From Ophiosphaerella korrae (lineage: Eukaryota; Ascomycota; Dothideomycetes; Pleosporales; Phaeosphaeriaceae): DNA of 64,000 nt. Where the stretch lies: assembly GCA_028456385.1 (NCBI GenBank), contig JALNQF010000069.1, positions 1 through 64,000 of the forward strand, in the 5' to 3' direction. The notes beneath the pieces were generated by a model. That model made no database searches. It was not told the origin of the DNA and saw only the letters and a list, made by a program, of their open reading frames with translations. Shown here piece by piece: positions 1 to 12,430 of this stretch; position 1 is the first letter of the stretch, and each line of letters begins with the position of its first letter. The position numbers and the translations under genes are program-made.

Positions 1-680
1 TACTATAGTATTGCGCGTAAAGGGCGTAGTAATAGAGTAGCTAGAAGACTAAGTAGCTATAAGAATAAAAGTATTAGTGTAAGTATACTCTTACTTAAAG
101 AGCTTAGTAATATAGTAGTAACTCTTAGTAAAACTTTTAACTTAAGAAAGTACTTACTTGCGTTTAGCTACTAGACTACTAAAAACGCGTTAGCTAAGCT
201 CTAAAAGACTATTAGGATAAGATTAAGTAAAAAAAAAAATAGAGTTAAAGACTTACTTAACCTATAATTATAGCCTTAAATATAATAATAAATATAAGAG
301 CTATTAAGGTAGATAATACCTTTATTATTAAAGAAAATAGAGTATCTAATACTACTATAAATATAGGTAGTATAGCTACAATTACTCTTTTCTTTAGAAC
401 TATAAGCTATAGCCCTATTAGAGCCTAGTAGTAGTAGCCCTAGTAGTAAAGCTCTATAAGAGCTAATAGTCTTCTAAGTATACTAACTTACGTAGACTAT
501 AGCTTTATAATAGGCCTATATCTCTTAAGGATTATTAATTAAAGAAAGATCTTATAAGTACGTAGCCTAAGTAGCTAAAGAGTCTTAAGTAGGTATCTCT
601 TAACTTTTATAATAGCGCGCCTAATAGTATAGCTAGTAGAAGAGAGACTAAGAGCTATTAGAAGTATAGAAAAAGCTATT
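1..680. other. RIP-mutated AT-rich DNA, no gene recognised
   Basis: All six frames are broken by TAG and TAA every few codons. I saw no family motif on either strand. CA and TG are nearly missing while CG (for example gcgcg near the start) persists, so the stretch shares the RIP signature of the rest of the window. Confidence 0.5.
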
Positions 681-684
681 AGGG

Positions 685-2330
685 TTGTAGGAATAAATAT
701 TGTAGAGACTATTCTACTAGTAAGCTCTATTCTTACGCTTATTATAGTAAGTATATATAAACTCTTAGATAAAAGAAAGAAGCTAGCTAAAGTTATACTC
801 TTTAAAGATATTAAGAGCTTAGTTAAAAAGGTTATAAAGTAAGTTAAGTAAGAGAGAGTAGTTAAAGAAATAAGTAATAACTAAGAGAAAAGCGTAGTTA
901 GTAAGACCTAAGAGCCTATAAGTAAAAAGGATAGATACTTACTTTTATACTAAAAACAATATATTATAGAAATAGAGTAAGAAGCTCTACTTTTAGTTTA
1001 ATAGTAACCTAAAAGTAGTCTACCTAAGTTATAAAGTAGCTAAGAAGGATTATTACTACTATAGTTACTTTAGCTAAGCTAGCTAGCTATATAAGACTTA
1101 GGTTAGAAGTTAAGAGTAGCTATAATAATTAAAGTAGAAAGTAAATAAGAGAATAGAGCTAAGAAACTAGTAAAAGAGTATAGAGTAGCTAAGATAAGCT
1201 TAAAGAAAAGAAGAAGAAAATAGAATAAAAAATAAGGAAATAAAGTTTAAGTATACTCTTAAAGAGTATTTATAACTTTACTAAAAATTATAGGAGTAAA
1301 TAACTATAAGAGCTTAACTACTAGTAAAGACGTTTAAATATAGAGCTTAAGGGCTTTACGCTAGCTTAACTAATAAATATATATATATAAGAAAAGAGCT
1401 AGCTATTAAAAATTAATAAATAAGAGAAGAATTTAGTAAGTAAAGATATATTAATTAAAAGAACTATTATAGAAAGGTAAAAACTACTATAGCTTATAAA
1501 ACGTATATAAAAAGAAATAGTAAAAAGATAAGTAGCTACTACTATAAGCTATATAATACGTCTATATAAAAATTTTATTAAATAACCTAGAAACTACGTA
1601 AATACTCTATAAATAACTTCTTAGATATTAGATCTAGAGCCCTTAGGAGAAAGGTATTATAAGTAGAAGATAAGAGTAGTATTTTTAAAGTCTTAAGCTA
1701 TAGACGCTCTAAAATAAAAATAATTACTAATATAAAGAAATAGAGGTAGCGTAACTTAAGCTTTATATTAAGTAATAGCGCTAATAAGGCTAGCGTTCCC
1801 TTAGAGTAAGCCTAGGTAGGTTATAGCTATAGCTAGAGTTAGATTAGTAGTTTATAGACAATATATAGTAACTAATACCTAAAGGGCTATAAGTTATTTA
1901 AGAGGAAGAAAGCTCTTAAGGACTTAATATCTTTATTCTCTTTTATTAATATTAATATTTTAGCTAGAAGGCCTAAGTTATTCTCTAACTATATATATAG
2001 TTAGCGCTAGATACTAGACTATTTATAAGGTAAGGCTAAATTATAAATCTAAATTATTTTAGATCTAAGAGTTTAAGTACCTTACTACTAATAAAATAAA
2101 AAAGAGGTTTATAGGTTAAAGTAGGTTTTACTCTCTCTTTAGGCTAGAAGCTCTTAATTAAGTATAGTAGCTTAATAAGACTAAGCTCTATATAAGAAGG
2201 GAGGTATATAGTAGAGTATTATAAAGAAAGGAATAGTAAAAAAAAGGAGGTAGGTAGTTACTAGGAAAATACAAGTACTAAGAGCTTATAAGGAGGTAAA
2301 CTATTAAAGAAGAGAGGTAAGGAAAGAGCG
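685..2330 (+). pseudogene. Unidentified basic, Gln/Ser-rich protein relic
   Basis: Reading through stops, one plus-strand frame stays protein-like for over 700 bases and continues in a neighbouring frame after about 1430. It opens with a hydrophobic run (ETILLVSSILTLIIVSIYKL, about 700-760) that could be a membrane anchor. A long Lys/Arg/Glu/Ser/Gln-rich, probably disordered part follows. TAG stands where Gln or Trp is likely, as RIP of CAG and TGG would give. I recognise no family. A Gag-like protein or an accessory cellular protein are both possible. The frame change near 1430 could be an old intron or an indel. Confidence 0.35.
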
Positions 2331-2505
2331 TAGCTAATAAGCTTTTAGGTTATAGGATATAATCTATAAGAGTATAAATAATATTTAGAGTTAGTTTAGC
2401 TAATAAAGTCTAAGTTCTCTAAGACTAATAAGCTCTTAGGCCCTAGATCTATATTAGGTATATAACCCTATAATAGTATAAGTATATAGTTAATAGAATA
2501 CGTAT

Positions 2506-2670
2506 TATTAGAATAGTATTAGTAATTTAATTATTAACTACAAATAGTAATACTTAATATTACAATAATTATCTTATTATTTATAGCCTATTACTAATTA
2601 TAATACAAACTTTTACTATTAACTCTTAATCTACTAATAACTAATTAGGTTACTAAGAAGTTAACCTAAG
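2506..2670 (+). repeat. Extra copy of the outer arm of the neighbouring inverted repeat
   Basis: This stretch aligns in direct orientation with about 3706-3868 (shared blocks include tagtaatttaattattaact and taatctactaataac) and in inverse orientation with about 2815-2985. It is therefore a third copy of the outer arm of the inverted-repeat element next door. Differences seen by eye are mostly C/T and A/G transitions. It may be the remains of a second, truncated insertion of the same element. Confidence 0.6.
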
Positions 2671-2808
2671 TAACTATATTATAATAGTATTATAAAAGAC
2701 GTATTACTTTATATAGAGCTAGATAGGAGAAAGTAGTAAGAATAGATCTTAGTTAGGTTTAAACGTAGTAGCCTAACTAAAGAGATAAGTAGCGTGTAAT
2801 AGGTATAC

Positions 2809-3865
2809 TAGGGTCGACTTCTTAATAACCTTTTAGGTATTAGTAGATTAAGAAGTAATAACAAAAGTTTATATTATAATTAGTAATAACTATAAATAAT
2901 AGTTAATTTATGTATACAATATTAAGTATTAGTATTCTAGGTTAAAGATTAGATTACTAATACTATCTTAATAATATATATTACTACTAACTATATACCT
3001 AGGTTTCTTAGCTAGCTTTATACTTTGTATTTACTAAGATTATAAATTACAAATTTATTATATACTTAGCTTTATACTTTATACTTACTAAGATTATAAA
3101 TTATAAATTTATTACGTGTCCCTATTATAGTTAGTCTCCTAGTTAAGTTTATTACCTTATAGGTTATATACGCTATTATTATCTATAGTATAGCTAATTA
3201 GTTTAAGTTAGTTTTCTTTTGTTATAGCTATAACACTATCTCCTCTTCTAAGTAAGTTCTTATTTCTCTACTCTAGGCCTAAAGTTATTAGTCTAGTTTC
3301 TTTATTTATTTCTAGTTCTTTATTATTCTCTATATCTTCTTATTCTAATTATAATAAACTTCTTCTTATTACTTATATTACTTATAATAACGTTAAAATA
3401 TTTTTATACGCTTGTTATACTTAATTAAAGCTTACTTATCTTATATCCTTAAAGGATAGTAAGTACTATAGTAAGTATATTCTTACTAATATATTACAGC
3501 TATAACAAGAGAAAACTAATTTAAGCTAGTTAGCCTTACTATAGATAATAAAAGTACGTATAACCTATAGGGTAATAAACTTAACTAAGAAACTAACTAC
3601 AATAGAGACACGTAACAAATTCGCGATTCGCGATCTTAGTAAATACAAAGTATAAAGCTAGCTAAGGGACCTAGGTATATAGTTAGTAGTAATATCTATT
3701 ATTAGGATTGTATTAGCAATTTAATTATTAACTACGAGCGACAAAATATTAATATCGTAAGAATTATTCTATTATTACAAGCCTATTATAGATTACAATA
3801 TAAACTTTTACTATTACTTTTTAATCTACTAATAACCTTATAAGGTTACTAGGAAGTTAACTCTA
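2809..3865. mobile_element. Foldback-type element with about 0.4-kb inverted arms
   Basis: The left arm (about 2809-3233) is the reverse complement of the right arm (about 3494-3865) over nearly the whole length. Both contain ctaactatatacctagg followed by ttagctagctttatactttg. The left arm is longer because an AT-rich block of about 53 bases (3010-3060) is repeated in tandem at 3061-3113. The unpaired core (about 3234-3493) has no recognisable gene. Outer ends read tagggtcgacttctt and, inverted, tagagttaacttcct. The arm length and lack of coding capacity suggest a foldback or MITE-like non-autonomous element. No clear target duplication was found. Confidence 0.6.
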
Positions 3866-4240
3866 GGTAACCTATTACATAATATTTAATATAAGTATAC
3901 TCTTTTAGGTATTTCTCTTATAAAGTATAAGTACTCGATTTCTATATAGTCTTTTCTTACTAAATTATATAAGGTAAGCTATTAACTAGGCTTAAGAGAT
4001 ACTATTATTATAGCTTGTAGAGGCTAAAGCTAAGTATAAGCTAACTCTTTATAAGCTAGTAGATCTTTACTTTTACGTTAAGCGTCTTTATAAGATAAAG
4101 GCTTATAATAATACTAAATTATCTAAATAGTCTTGTACCTTAGAGGCTAAAATAGACCTTAAGAACGTAGTAGAGGCTACTTTAGCTCTTGTTACGTTAG
4201 ATATTCCTATTATCTCTTTATTTATTATTAGTAGTGCTAA
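3866..4240. other. Flank between foldback element and Gypsy relic
   Basis: This AT-rich stretch should hold the 3' untranslated part and LTR of the minus-strand Gypsy element, but I could not pair an LTR with any upstream copy. No other gene or motif was recognised. Confidence 0.35.
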
Positions 4241-5998
4241 TTTTCTTAGTTTACTATAAGGCGCTCTAGAGGGTTTTGATTTTAGAACTCTTTTAGTTTC
4301 TTAGAGTAATTAAGATTATCCTCTAGTTCCTATATATCTTTCTATAGTTATCCTTTTTCGTTTATACTTATCTATTTTACTAAGTAGTAGTTCTTACTAT
4401 TATAGAACTAGTATTCTAAGATTTTCTTAACTTCTTATTCTTCTTATTCTCTATATATATCTACTTTGTATACTAGTAGTTCTATATTTTATAGTACTAT
4501 CTTAAGTAGCACTATATAAAAGGTTAGGTATATCTTTATTTTACTTAGTAGTTTTAATTTAAATATAACTAGAGTAATTTCTTTTTTAACTTTATATAGT
4601 CCTATCTTAACGTAATCTAATTTTAAACTAAGTTGTTTACTTTTTACGTTTTTCTTTACTAACTATACTTTTTCTCCCTTTCTAAATTAAAGTCTCTCTT
4701 AGTACTTCTTGTTGTAATATTTTGCTATTTAATTATATAGGAATTCTACGTCCTATCTTAGTTAATTATATATATCTCTAAGTCTATTAGTAAAATTTTC
4801 TCCTCTTAGAGACTAAGATTCTATATCTTTTAGTATCCTATATATATTAGGGTTAAATCTATAGTTTATAAAGAAAGGTAATACTCTTATTACTATATTC
4901 TTTACGCTGTTATATACTAACTATACTATAGGTAGTAACTATACCTAATTATTCTAGTTATAGTTAAGGTAGTATCTTAAGTATTATTCTACTATCTAAT
5001 TTATTTATTCTAATTATCTATCTATTTGTAGGTAGTATACTATAGATATTGCGTACTTAATTCCTAGTTATACTATTATTATTCTTTATAGTTTTAATAT
5101 AAATCTTATATCTCTATCTATAATTATTTTATCTAGTAGTCTATATTAACTAATTATAGTTCTTAGGGCTTAGTAAGTAGTAACTTCTATCCTACTTTTT
5201 TCTTTATATTGTCTAAAGTACAAATACTTTATAAGTTTATCTACTATTATTAGAATTCTATTATACTTAACTCCTAATATTAAGTCTTTAGACTTAAGTA
5301 ACTTTGTAATAAAGTCTATTGTAATAACTCCCTATAGATATTCTAGTACTTCTATTCGTTATAGTATTCTATATAGTATATATCTACTATACTTATTTCT
5401 ATAGTATTCTATATAGTCTTGTAGTACCTCTATTACTAGCTATCTTACTTTTAGGATATAGTAGTCTTATAGTAGCCTATCTAAGGTTTTGTTAATCTTT
5501 TAATATCTATATACTAGTAGTTTATAGAATTATTATATAAATTCTCTCTATATCTTTTTTAGAAAATATATCCTTCTATAGGCTTATATAAATCTTTCTT
5601 AAGTCTCTAGTTTTTCTATTTCTTTAGATACTTCTTATATTATTTTCTAAATTTATTTATCTAGTATACTACTCTTTCTCTTAAGTATTATAGCTATTTT
5701 AAGTATATTTAAGACTAAGTATCTTTCTTTATTCTTATCTAGAACTATACTAATAGCGTTTACTTCTTCTTATAAGTCTAGTCTTCTACTAAGGGCGTCT
5801 ATAAATTAATTATCTTTCCCTTTTATATATATAATTTCTAAGTTAAATATTAATAGGTATTCTTACTATCTTATATAGTATTATAATAGGTCTTTATTTA
5901 TTATAAATCTTATAAAATTCTTATAGTCTATATAAACCTTTATTTAGTACTTTACTCTTTATAAATATACTCTCTATTATTTAAATACTACCTTAAAC
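4240..5998 (-). pseudogene. Ty3/Gypsy chromovirus pol, 3' part (RNase H, integrase, chromodomain)
   Basis: Read on the minus strand with stops ignored, the order is RNase H (ending in DALSRR near 5790), an integrase zinc-binding stretch (near 5480-5510), an integrase core, a linker, and a C-terminal chromodomain. The core reads TIDFITKLLKSKD near 5290-5320, followed by IIIDRDIRF and a later INQIVEQYL carrying the third acidic residue. The chromodomain reads KKILEY, a stop, then FYNSKNYYLVK near 4390-4450. This is the layout of fungal Ty3/Gypsy chromoviruses, whose chromodomain guides insertion into heterochromatin. Gag, protease and reverse transcriptase are missing: homology ends abruptly at about 5998, where a less mutated sequence begins. 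Most stops are TAG/TAA at expected Gln or Trp positions. Confidence 0.88.
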
Positions 5999-6440
5999 AA
6001 TCTAACGGCTTTTTAGCTGCCGGATTCGGGTGTTCGTAACGCTGTTTTTAGCTGCTAACTTGCTGCAAAACCTCTCTAAAACGCATCTAAGAGTTTAGAC
6101 ACACGTGCCTTTTAGATTACCTTTTTTAAATAAGCTCCCCTTAGACAATCTCTTTAAAAACGAGGTAGTCCCTGTGCAAAAACAAGAACCTATTTCTAGT
6201 CCCTTTAACCTTGCGCGCCCTCCTAAGCGCTAGCATCGCCGTTATTATATTAGTAGAAGGTAAGATCGTACAACCTAAGTAGTAGTAGTAGTAGCTATAT
6301 ATTTTTAAGCTATATCCTCTCCCTCTTTTATAGCTTACTCTATTTACCCTTTGCTTTAAAATCTATCTTATTGTGTAAACTAGCAGTACAACTTGTATCT
6401 ACTTTATCTATTACTCTTTCTACTCTACTACGCTACTATT
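5998..6440. other. Less-RIPped segment upstream of the recombinase relic
   Basis: At about 5998 the base composition changes: CA, TG and GC-rich words (ctgccgg, gctgcaaaac, cacacgtgcc) become common. No protein family was recognised. By position it is the 5' leader or promoter region of the DUF3435 relic that follows, possibly including the left end of the inserted element. A short (tag)n-like run lies near 6272-6292. Confidence 0.4.
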
Positions 6441-8960
6441 AGTATTGTTACGCTATACATTAACCTTATTAGGCTAATAATACTTCTAACGACGAGAGCA
6501 AATATATAGACTCTAATTAATCTAATATAGACGATAGTAATAAGTCTACGACAGACCTATCTAATACTAATATATATACTAACGAAGAAGAGGAAGATTA
6601 CAAGGAAAAGACGCTAGATATAGATATAGACGATATAGCGTGTCTTAGCGAAGAGTACTCCCCTAACTACTATCTTTAACAATTAGAAGTATTTAACGAA
6701 AAAGAGTACGCAAGACAAGATTACAAAGATAGTAGTACTTACCTGCTTAACTATATAGAAAATTAGTAAAACTAGTAAGTCTTAAGTCTTAAGTCTTATA
6801 CTTTTTTATAACTCGGATACAGCACCTAAGAACTCTTACTAATATAGTATAGGTGTTAGGCTTTTGTAAAGAAGCTTACTCTTTATTCTTTTATAACTAT
6901 CTTTATCTAGACCCTATATACTTTTTTTAACTAGCTACTTAATTAGCGCTACAGTAAAAGAGAAAGGAAATGTTAAGGAAAGAAACTTTAAGGAACTAAG
7001 TACGCTAGCTCGCTTAAGATATACTAGAAGGTTTTCTAGCTAGTGTACGAAAGAGCGACTAGTGCTAGGCTAGATAGTAAGCTAAACTATAGCATGTACA
7101 AGGTATAAGTAAGCTACGTTTCTACTAGTATTTATATACTAAGCATAATACTCTTCTACTTTAAGTATTAAGAAAGCTAGTAAAAAAACATAGTCTTTAA
7201 AAGATAGGTTAGGATAAGGCCTATATATATATAGAGGATCTAACTCTTGTATTATAAACAAATCTAGTAACAACTAAGAAAAAATATATCTATAGACGCT
7301 ATCGCATACAAGCCTAACTCTATCTATAGCTTAGTAGGTTTATAGCGAATTAACTACAGGCTCTTCTTAGGCTCTACTATTAGCACATCTAGGTTACCTT
7401 ATAGTAAGATCTAGAGGGTAGGCTTTATTAAGTGCTATTAGAATTTACATTTAAATTTACGAAGGAGTTTCTTAGCGTTAAAGATTTGTAAGTCCTTAAT
7501 TCCTTTCTACTCTACTTATTAAAGTCTCCCTTAGTTTAGTAACACTATTAATATAAATATAAGGAATACCTTCTCTCTCCCTAAGATTATATATAATAAG
7601 ACTCTTATCTTTAGTCCTTATATATTCCTCCTTAGAGTCCTTTTCTATAATTAGGCATTTATAGCATATAACTTAACATTACTATAGTAGTTAAGTAAGC
7701 TCTATATTAAGCTAGGTTATAATAAGTTACTATTACGCCTAAATAGAAAACTCGACAATATACTCCTCTTCTAGAAAGCTATTAAGACTTAGGACAGTTA
7801 GATAATGTCTCCTAATAAACCTCTCTTATACTCTACTCTACTACCTTAGATAAAATTACTTAGACAAATTATAGGTTTTGCACAAGTTACCTACCCTTAC
7901 TTACTAAGGTATACTAGAGGGAAAGCCTTTAATAAGAATAGTAGGCTCTATAATCTACTTAAATAGAATATTACGTTAACCTATTCTCTAGAGAATGTTA
8001 GTAAGGTAATATAGAACCTTATAATAGGACATGCTAGTATAACAACCTTCTTAAAGTACTACCTCTTACGACGTATTATAGTAGACACGTAAGCTATTAT
8101 ATAAAGTACTTAACTCTAAGAGTTACTAATACGGGCGGCTTGTACCTTAAGTCGCTTAGTTAATCCTTGTTGCCTACGATAGCTTACACTAGAATAATCT
8201 ATATTAGTAAATAATTACCTAAGCGTTTATACCTTACTAGATTAGTAAGAACAATTTAAACGTACCTATAAACGTCTAATAAAGTATCTAAAGTTTAAGG
8301 ACCTTAGCTATAGAATAACCTAAGAGAGGCAACGTTAGCAATATACTCTTCTTAAGAATATAAAAGTATAATAGGAGTTTAAACAGCCTATGCGTAACGT
8401 TAAGTAGTAGCTTAATAGCGCTAGAGTTAAAGATAATACAAAAGTAGTCTACAACGCTATATCTTTAGCGTAAAAGGAACTAGTAGACTTAGTTATATTA
8501 TAGCCTAGCACTACTATAGATAAAGAGATGCGTAGGCGTAATAAAGCTATTGCTGCCGTTACTTAGTATTATAGGATTAAGGAAAGGAGAATGCGCTGCC
8601 CCTAACTCTAAAAATCGAGTTCCTCTAGCACGCCTCTATATAAAGCAGAAGATTTTCCTCTAGTAGATCCTAAGGAAGCAGCCCTAGAAGCTACTAAGGT
8701 GTCTATATATAGTAAGACTAGACTAAGGGTGTGTTTTACTTACTTAGGAAATAAAAATTTACTAGTACAAGACCGCACGTACTTATTTTAGACCCTAGGC
8801 GATCTTAGTAAGTACTTTAAGAGGAAGTACGTAGTAAACTTTAAAGAATAGTAAATTAGATATAACCTTTACTAGGTTAATCTAGATAACAAGATATACT
8901 AGCAACGATATACTTATAATATCTATAGTATAGTTTTATAATGTATAATCTAAAGTTATT
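6440..8960 (+). pseudogene. DUF3435 tyrosine recombinase relic (Crypton/Starship-captain type)
   Basis: The plus-strand reading with stops ignored begins with an acidic, Asp/Ser/Asn-rich N terminus (about 6480-6700) and passes into a catalytic region. YLLRYTRGKAFN (about 7895-7934) carries the first conserved Arg. IIGHASITTFLKYYL (about 8020-8065) holds the His box and the likely nucleophilic Tyr. Next come AACTLSRLVNP and RRRNKAIAAV. The C terminus reads CFTYLGN, then GDLSKYFKRKYV and a degenerate C2H2-like finger (about 8730-8940), a tail common in fungal DUF3435 proteins. This family includes the recombinases that move Starship giant elements. Decay is lighter than in the surroundings, but many Gln codons are TAG. 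No intact ends of the element were identified. Confidence 0.8.
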
Positions 8961-9290
8961 TATAGGTATAACGTACGTATATTAGTCTAAGTGTAATTAA
9001 GAAGAGCTCTATAGTACTAAATAAGATATAGCTATTATAATAATTAAACATGTAATTAATAAGTAACTTATTAACTACAAATTACTACAATTCGTTAATT
9101 AGTGTTTTACAAATTACCTAAGAATCCCTTATATATATACGTACTTCTTTAGAAAGACCTAAGCTATACTTATATAATTCGTAATATATAGTTATATTAG
9201 AGAATTCTTACTTTAGGGCTAGCGTAACTAGTACCTAACTTTTAGGAGCTAGTACTAGTTAGGCTAGTATATTTTAGTACAAAGAGCTTT
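8960..9290. other. Intergenic spacer, nothing recognised
   Basis: This sequence lies between the recombinase relic and the LINE ORF1 relic. It is AT-rich and has no coding frame or repeat that I could recognise. It may hold the 3' flank of the recombinase gene and the 5' untranslated region of the LINE. Confidence 0.35.
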
Positions 9291-9299
9291 TGCGCGTTT

Positions 9300-10640
9300 T
9301 TTTTTAGAGGGCCTATAGTTTCTACAAGCTTAGGTAAGTACAGCGACTAATTAAGTAAACTAGTAAAGTAAGCTAGAGAGGTAAGGCTATAGAAGAGAAA
9401 GGTAGAAGGGATAACCTCTATATTGTAGCAGCGCCGCAACTAATAACACGAACACGACGCAAACGTATAGTATCTAAGTCGAATAAACTATAAATCTTTA
9501 TAACTAAACTACTAGGAGCGCTAAGAAGAATAAGATTAAGACCTATAGTAGAAACTAAGCAAGACGATACAAGACTGCGTAGCGAGAACGTACCCCTAGA
9601 TATCTAGAGATTAGTAAACAAGATCGAAGTAAATAATACTACTTAGTTAAGGTAGCTCTTAGAATAGTTAGTAGTTATAAAAGTAGAAAATAAAGTATAG
9701 AGAAAGGACCTCTTAGAAGTAGTTAAGGAAATCTATAAAGACCTAATAGAGAAGATTGCAAGAGTAGAAGAGTAAACGCGTATAGCTAAAAGAAGAGCTA
9801 AGCGAGCTAAGGAATAGTTAAAAGAGATTCTAGGGGAATTAAAAAAACTAAAGACATACGTAGTAGTAGCTTAATTAGAAAAAACTACTATAACAGGAGT
9901 ACCTAGACTAGTAGACAGAGGTTTACCCTCGCTAAGAGAGGGTAGGGAAACGCTCCTAGGTATAAACCTTAACCTATCACGTACAAGAGAGAAGTTTAAT
10001 ATCTACAATACTACAGAAGTAAAAACACGAGTTTAAAACGCACTAGTAGCGTATAAGGAAACAAGAAATATTATAGTCTAAGGAATATCACAATTATTAA
10101 AGGATAGCTAACGAGTTAGGGTTATCTTTAGAAGTAAAGAAGAAGCTAGACTCGCTAGGGGCTACTATAGATAGATAGAAACTCACCTCCTAGGAAGCTA
10201 ACTATAAAGTAAATAGTAGTATCTAATTAAAGTAGACTATGTAGACAAACTAAAGATTACAGATAAAACGCAAATATTACTTAGACTAGAAGCTTAGAAG
10301 ATAATCGAGGAAGAGAATAGAGGAGTAACAATTACTAAAATAAAGTAGCTAGGCAAACTAAACCTAGACAAAATATATAGGTTGCTAGTTATCTACTTAG
10401 CGATAAAAGAGGACGCTAATAAACTGCTTAGCTAAAGGATAATAGAGATAGGGGGAGAAGTAGTATACCTAATAAGATTTAAACAAAGGCAATACCCTAT
10501 AAGATACTACAAGTGCCTTAAATACAGTAGTTACTAGATAAACTATTGTACTAGAGAAACAAGATGTAGCAAGTGTACTAAATAGGGCTATAGCGATAGA
10601 GAATAATTTCTTATAACTAGTAAGCGCTATCTACATCTCT
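9300..10640 (+). pseudogene. LINE (Tad1-like) ORF1 / Gag-like nucleocapsid relic
   Basis: One plus-strand frame runs with few interruptions through a long charged coiled-coil stretch (about 9600-9870, rich in Lys, Glu and Arg). A globular part follows (about 10000-10480) with RVIFRSKEEARLARGYY and ITKIKQLGKLNLDKIYRLL (the Gln being a TAG here). It ends in cysteine knuckles (about 10505-10590): YYKCLKYSSY, then NYCTRETRCSKCTK, matching paired CCHC knuckles with His and Gly mutated. This layout is typical of ORF1 of fungal non-LTR retrotransposons, an RNA-binding protein. The endonuclease/reverse transcriptase ORF2 was not found downstream, so the element appears 3' truncated or interrupted. 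Many CA dinucleotides survive, as in the recombinase relic beside it. Confidence 0.75.
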
Positions 10641-12000
10641 TATTCTAGAACTTTAGTAAACTTTTAGGACGATTATATTTCTCTTGTCTATTTTTCTATC
10701 TATTACTTAAACGTAGATCTATCGTAGTTAGTAAGCTCTAAGTACCTATAACGCTAGGCGGAAAAAGAAAGCACTAAGGCTAAGAGGTGTACAGCAAGCG
10801 CAGTAGTTATTTTATATGCCTAACACCTCTATACTTAAGTCTAAGTATACTATCTATTATTCCCTACTAGAAGTTAGTAAGCTGTAGCTTTGCACGCTTA
10901 ATCCTCTAACTTATTGTCCTTATTACTTATAAGCTAAACGTAGTTAGTCTTAAACTATCTTTAGTAAAGATACTTAGTAAGAAGAAGAGCTCGATTATTA
11001 GATAATATATACTAGTAAACGCTAGGTATGTGCAGCGACTAGTTAATAAGGCGCTATTAACTACCTTAGAGGTTCTTATAAAGACTAAAGTAGACGTTTC
11101 CTTACGTTAGGTTAGTACTATAAATAAAGAGGTAGTAAGAGAGGCTACTTACTATTAAAGAGGTAGTGCTCGTTATCTTAATAGCTATAGATAGTAGCTA
11201 GCTAGATAACAATATTATCTTATAGCAGACTTACCTATATACTATAGGCTGCGTCTAAGAGATAAACCTAGAAGGTATATTATAAGGTTGTCTGTACTAG
11301 GGGCCTATTAACAATTACTTAGACTACTACGATATTAGGAGAGTAATTCTACTACTATACTATACTTATGTAGACACTTATACTATTAGCTTTAGTAGAC
11401 TTAGTGTAACGAGTAAAAAGCTATATAGTGTTCGAGTCTCTATAGAGCTAAAAGCGCTAGTAATAACGCTAGAGGTATATATTACTGAAGCTAGTATTAC
11501 TAAGACTATCCTAGTACTAGGTATTAGTATAATGCTCTAGGGCTACGCTAGTAGTAGTATTAGTAAGGGAAGTATTAGAAGATAGGAAAATATAGACCTT
11601 AGATAGCTAGAGCTGCTGTAAGAGTATTTAGTATAGTTAGAGGAGCGTTAAAGGTATCTAGTAGGTAGATATATATAATAGATTAAATTAGATAATTACT
11701 TATAAAGCTAGCACGAGTGCTATTAGCGTCTAGTAGATAGAGGGATATTCTAGTAAAGGATTAGAGTTAAGAGTAGTACTAGGTAGACTAAGGAATAGGT
11801 AATATAAGGTAGGAGAGTTAGTAGGTAAAGGCTGTTTACTCTTGCTATTTACTCTTGCTATCGCCCTACTTATAGTTAGCCTAGTAATTAATAATACTAA
11901 TTATAGTATATAGTATATAGATTAAAGTGCTGTCTTCTACTAGTATTAAAACCCTTAACTAAGCTCTCTACGCGTAATGTATAAGCTCGTAGAGTTTTTC
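10640..12000. other. About 1.4 kb without recognisable gene
   Basis: Several 30-60-codon stretches on the plus strand look protein-like (for example near 10800-11160 and 11700-11880, the latter ending in a hydrophobic run), but no family could be named. It does not read as LINE endonuclease or reverse transcriptase on the plus strand. Confidence 0.35.
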
Positions 12001-12004
12001 TACT

Positions 12005-12430
12005 ACTTAGAACTACTATAATAGTAAGTTATATACGTTCTTTTTTAAGGCTCTTCTATAGTAATACTAGTATACTTAAAATAGCCTTTCGCACTATCTT
12101 GTCTTACACCTACTACGTTAATATACTACCTAAGAAACACTTTAAATCCTTACCTAGGCGCTCCCTTATATATACTCTAGTTCTTCTAGATAAACGCCTT
12201 TAGCTCTATAAAGAACTCTTTAATTAGGTTAAAGCGAGACAAGTATACTAATAGATACTAAAGCATAATACTAGCTTCTTTATATATTACTTATAGTTGT
12301 GCAAGAAACTATATATAATAATAGGATTAAAATAGCTTATTAAAAGCTAAAAATTCTAGTACTATCTACAGGTATTCTTTAATATTTAGCTAAAAAGTTA
12401 GAGTATTACTTTATTTTAGGAAATTTTAGG
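12005..12430 (-). pseudogene. Tc1/mariner (IS630-type) transposase fragment, C-terminal part
   Basis: On the minus strand the frame around 12192-12240 reads LSRFNLIKEFFIELKAF, corresponding to the conserved SPDLNPIEEFFAELK block that carries the last catalytic acidic residue of fungal Tc1/mariner transposases. It continues as QGFKVFLRQYINVVG and DSAKGYFKYTSITIEEP (about 12060-12150), the usual C terminus. Some upstream sequence (12240-12430) may belong to the preceding part. The N-terminal helix-turn-helix and the first two catalytic Asp residues were not found. Confidence 0.7.

Noticed and set aside
10640..12000. LINE ORF2 (endonuclease and reverse transcriptase) downstream of ORF1
   Set aside because: No endonuclease or reverse-transcriptase motif could be read on the plus strand, so the element was left as ORF1 only.
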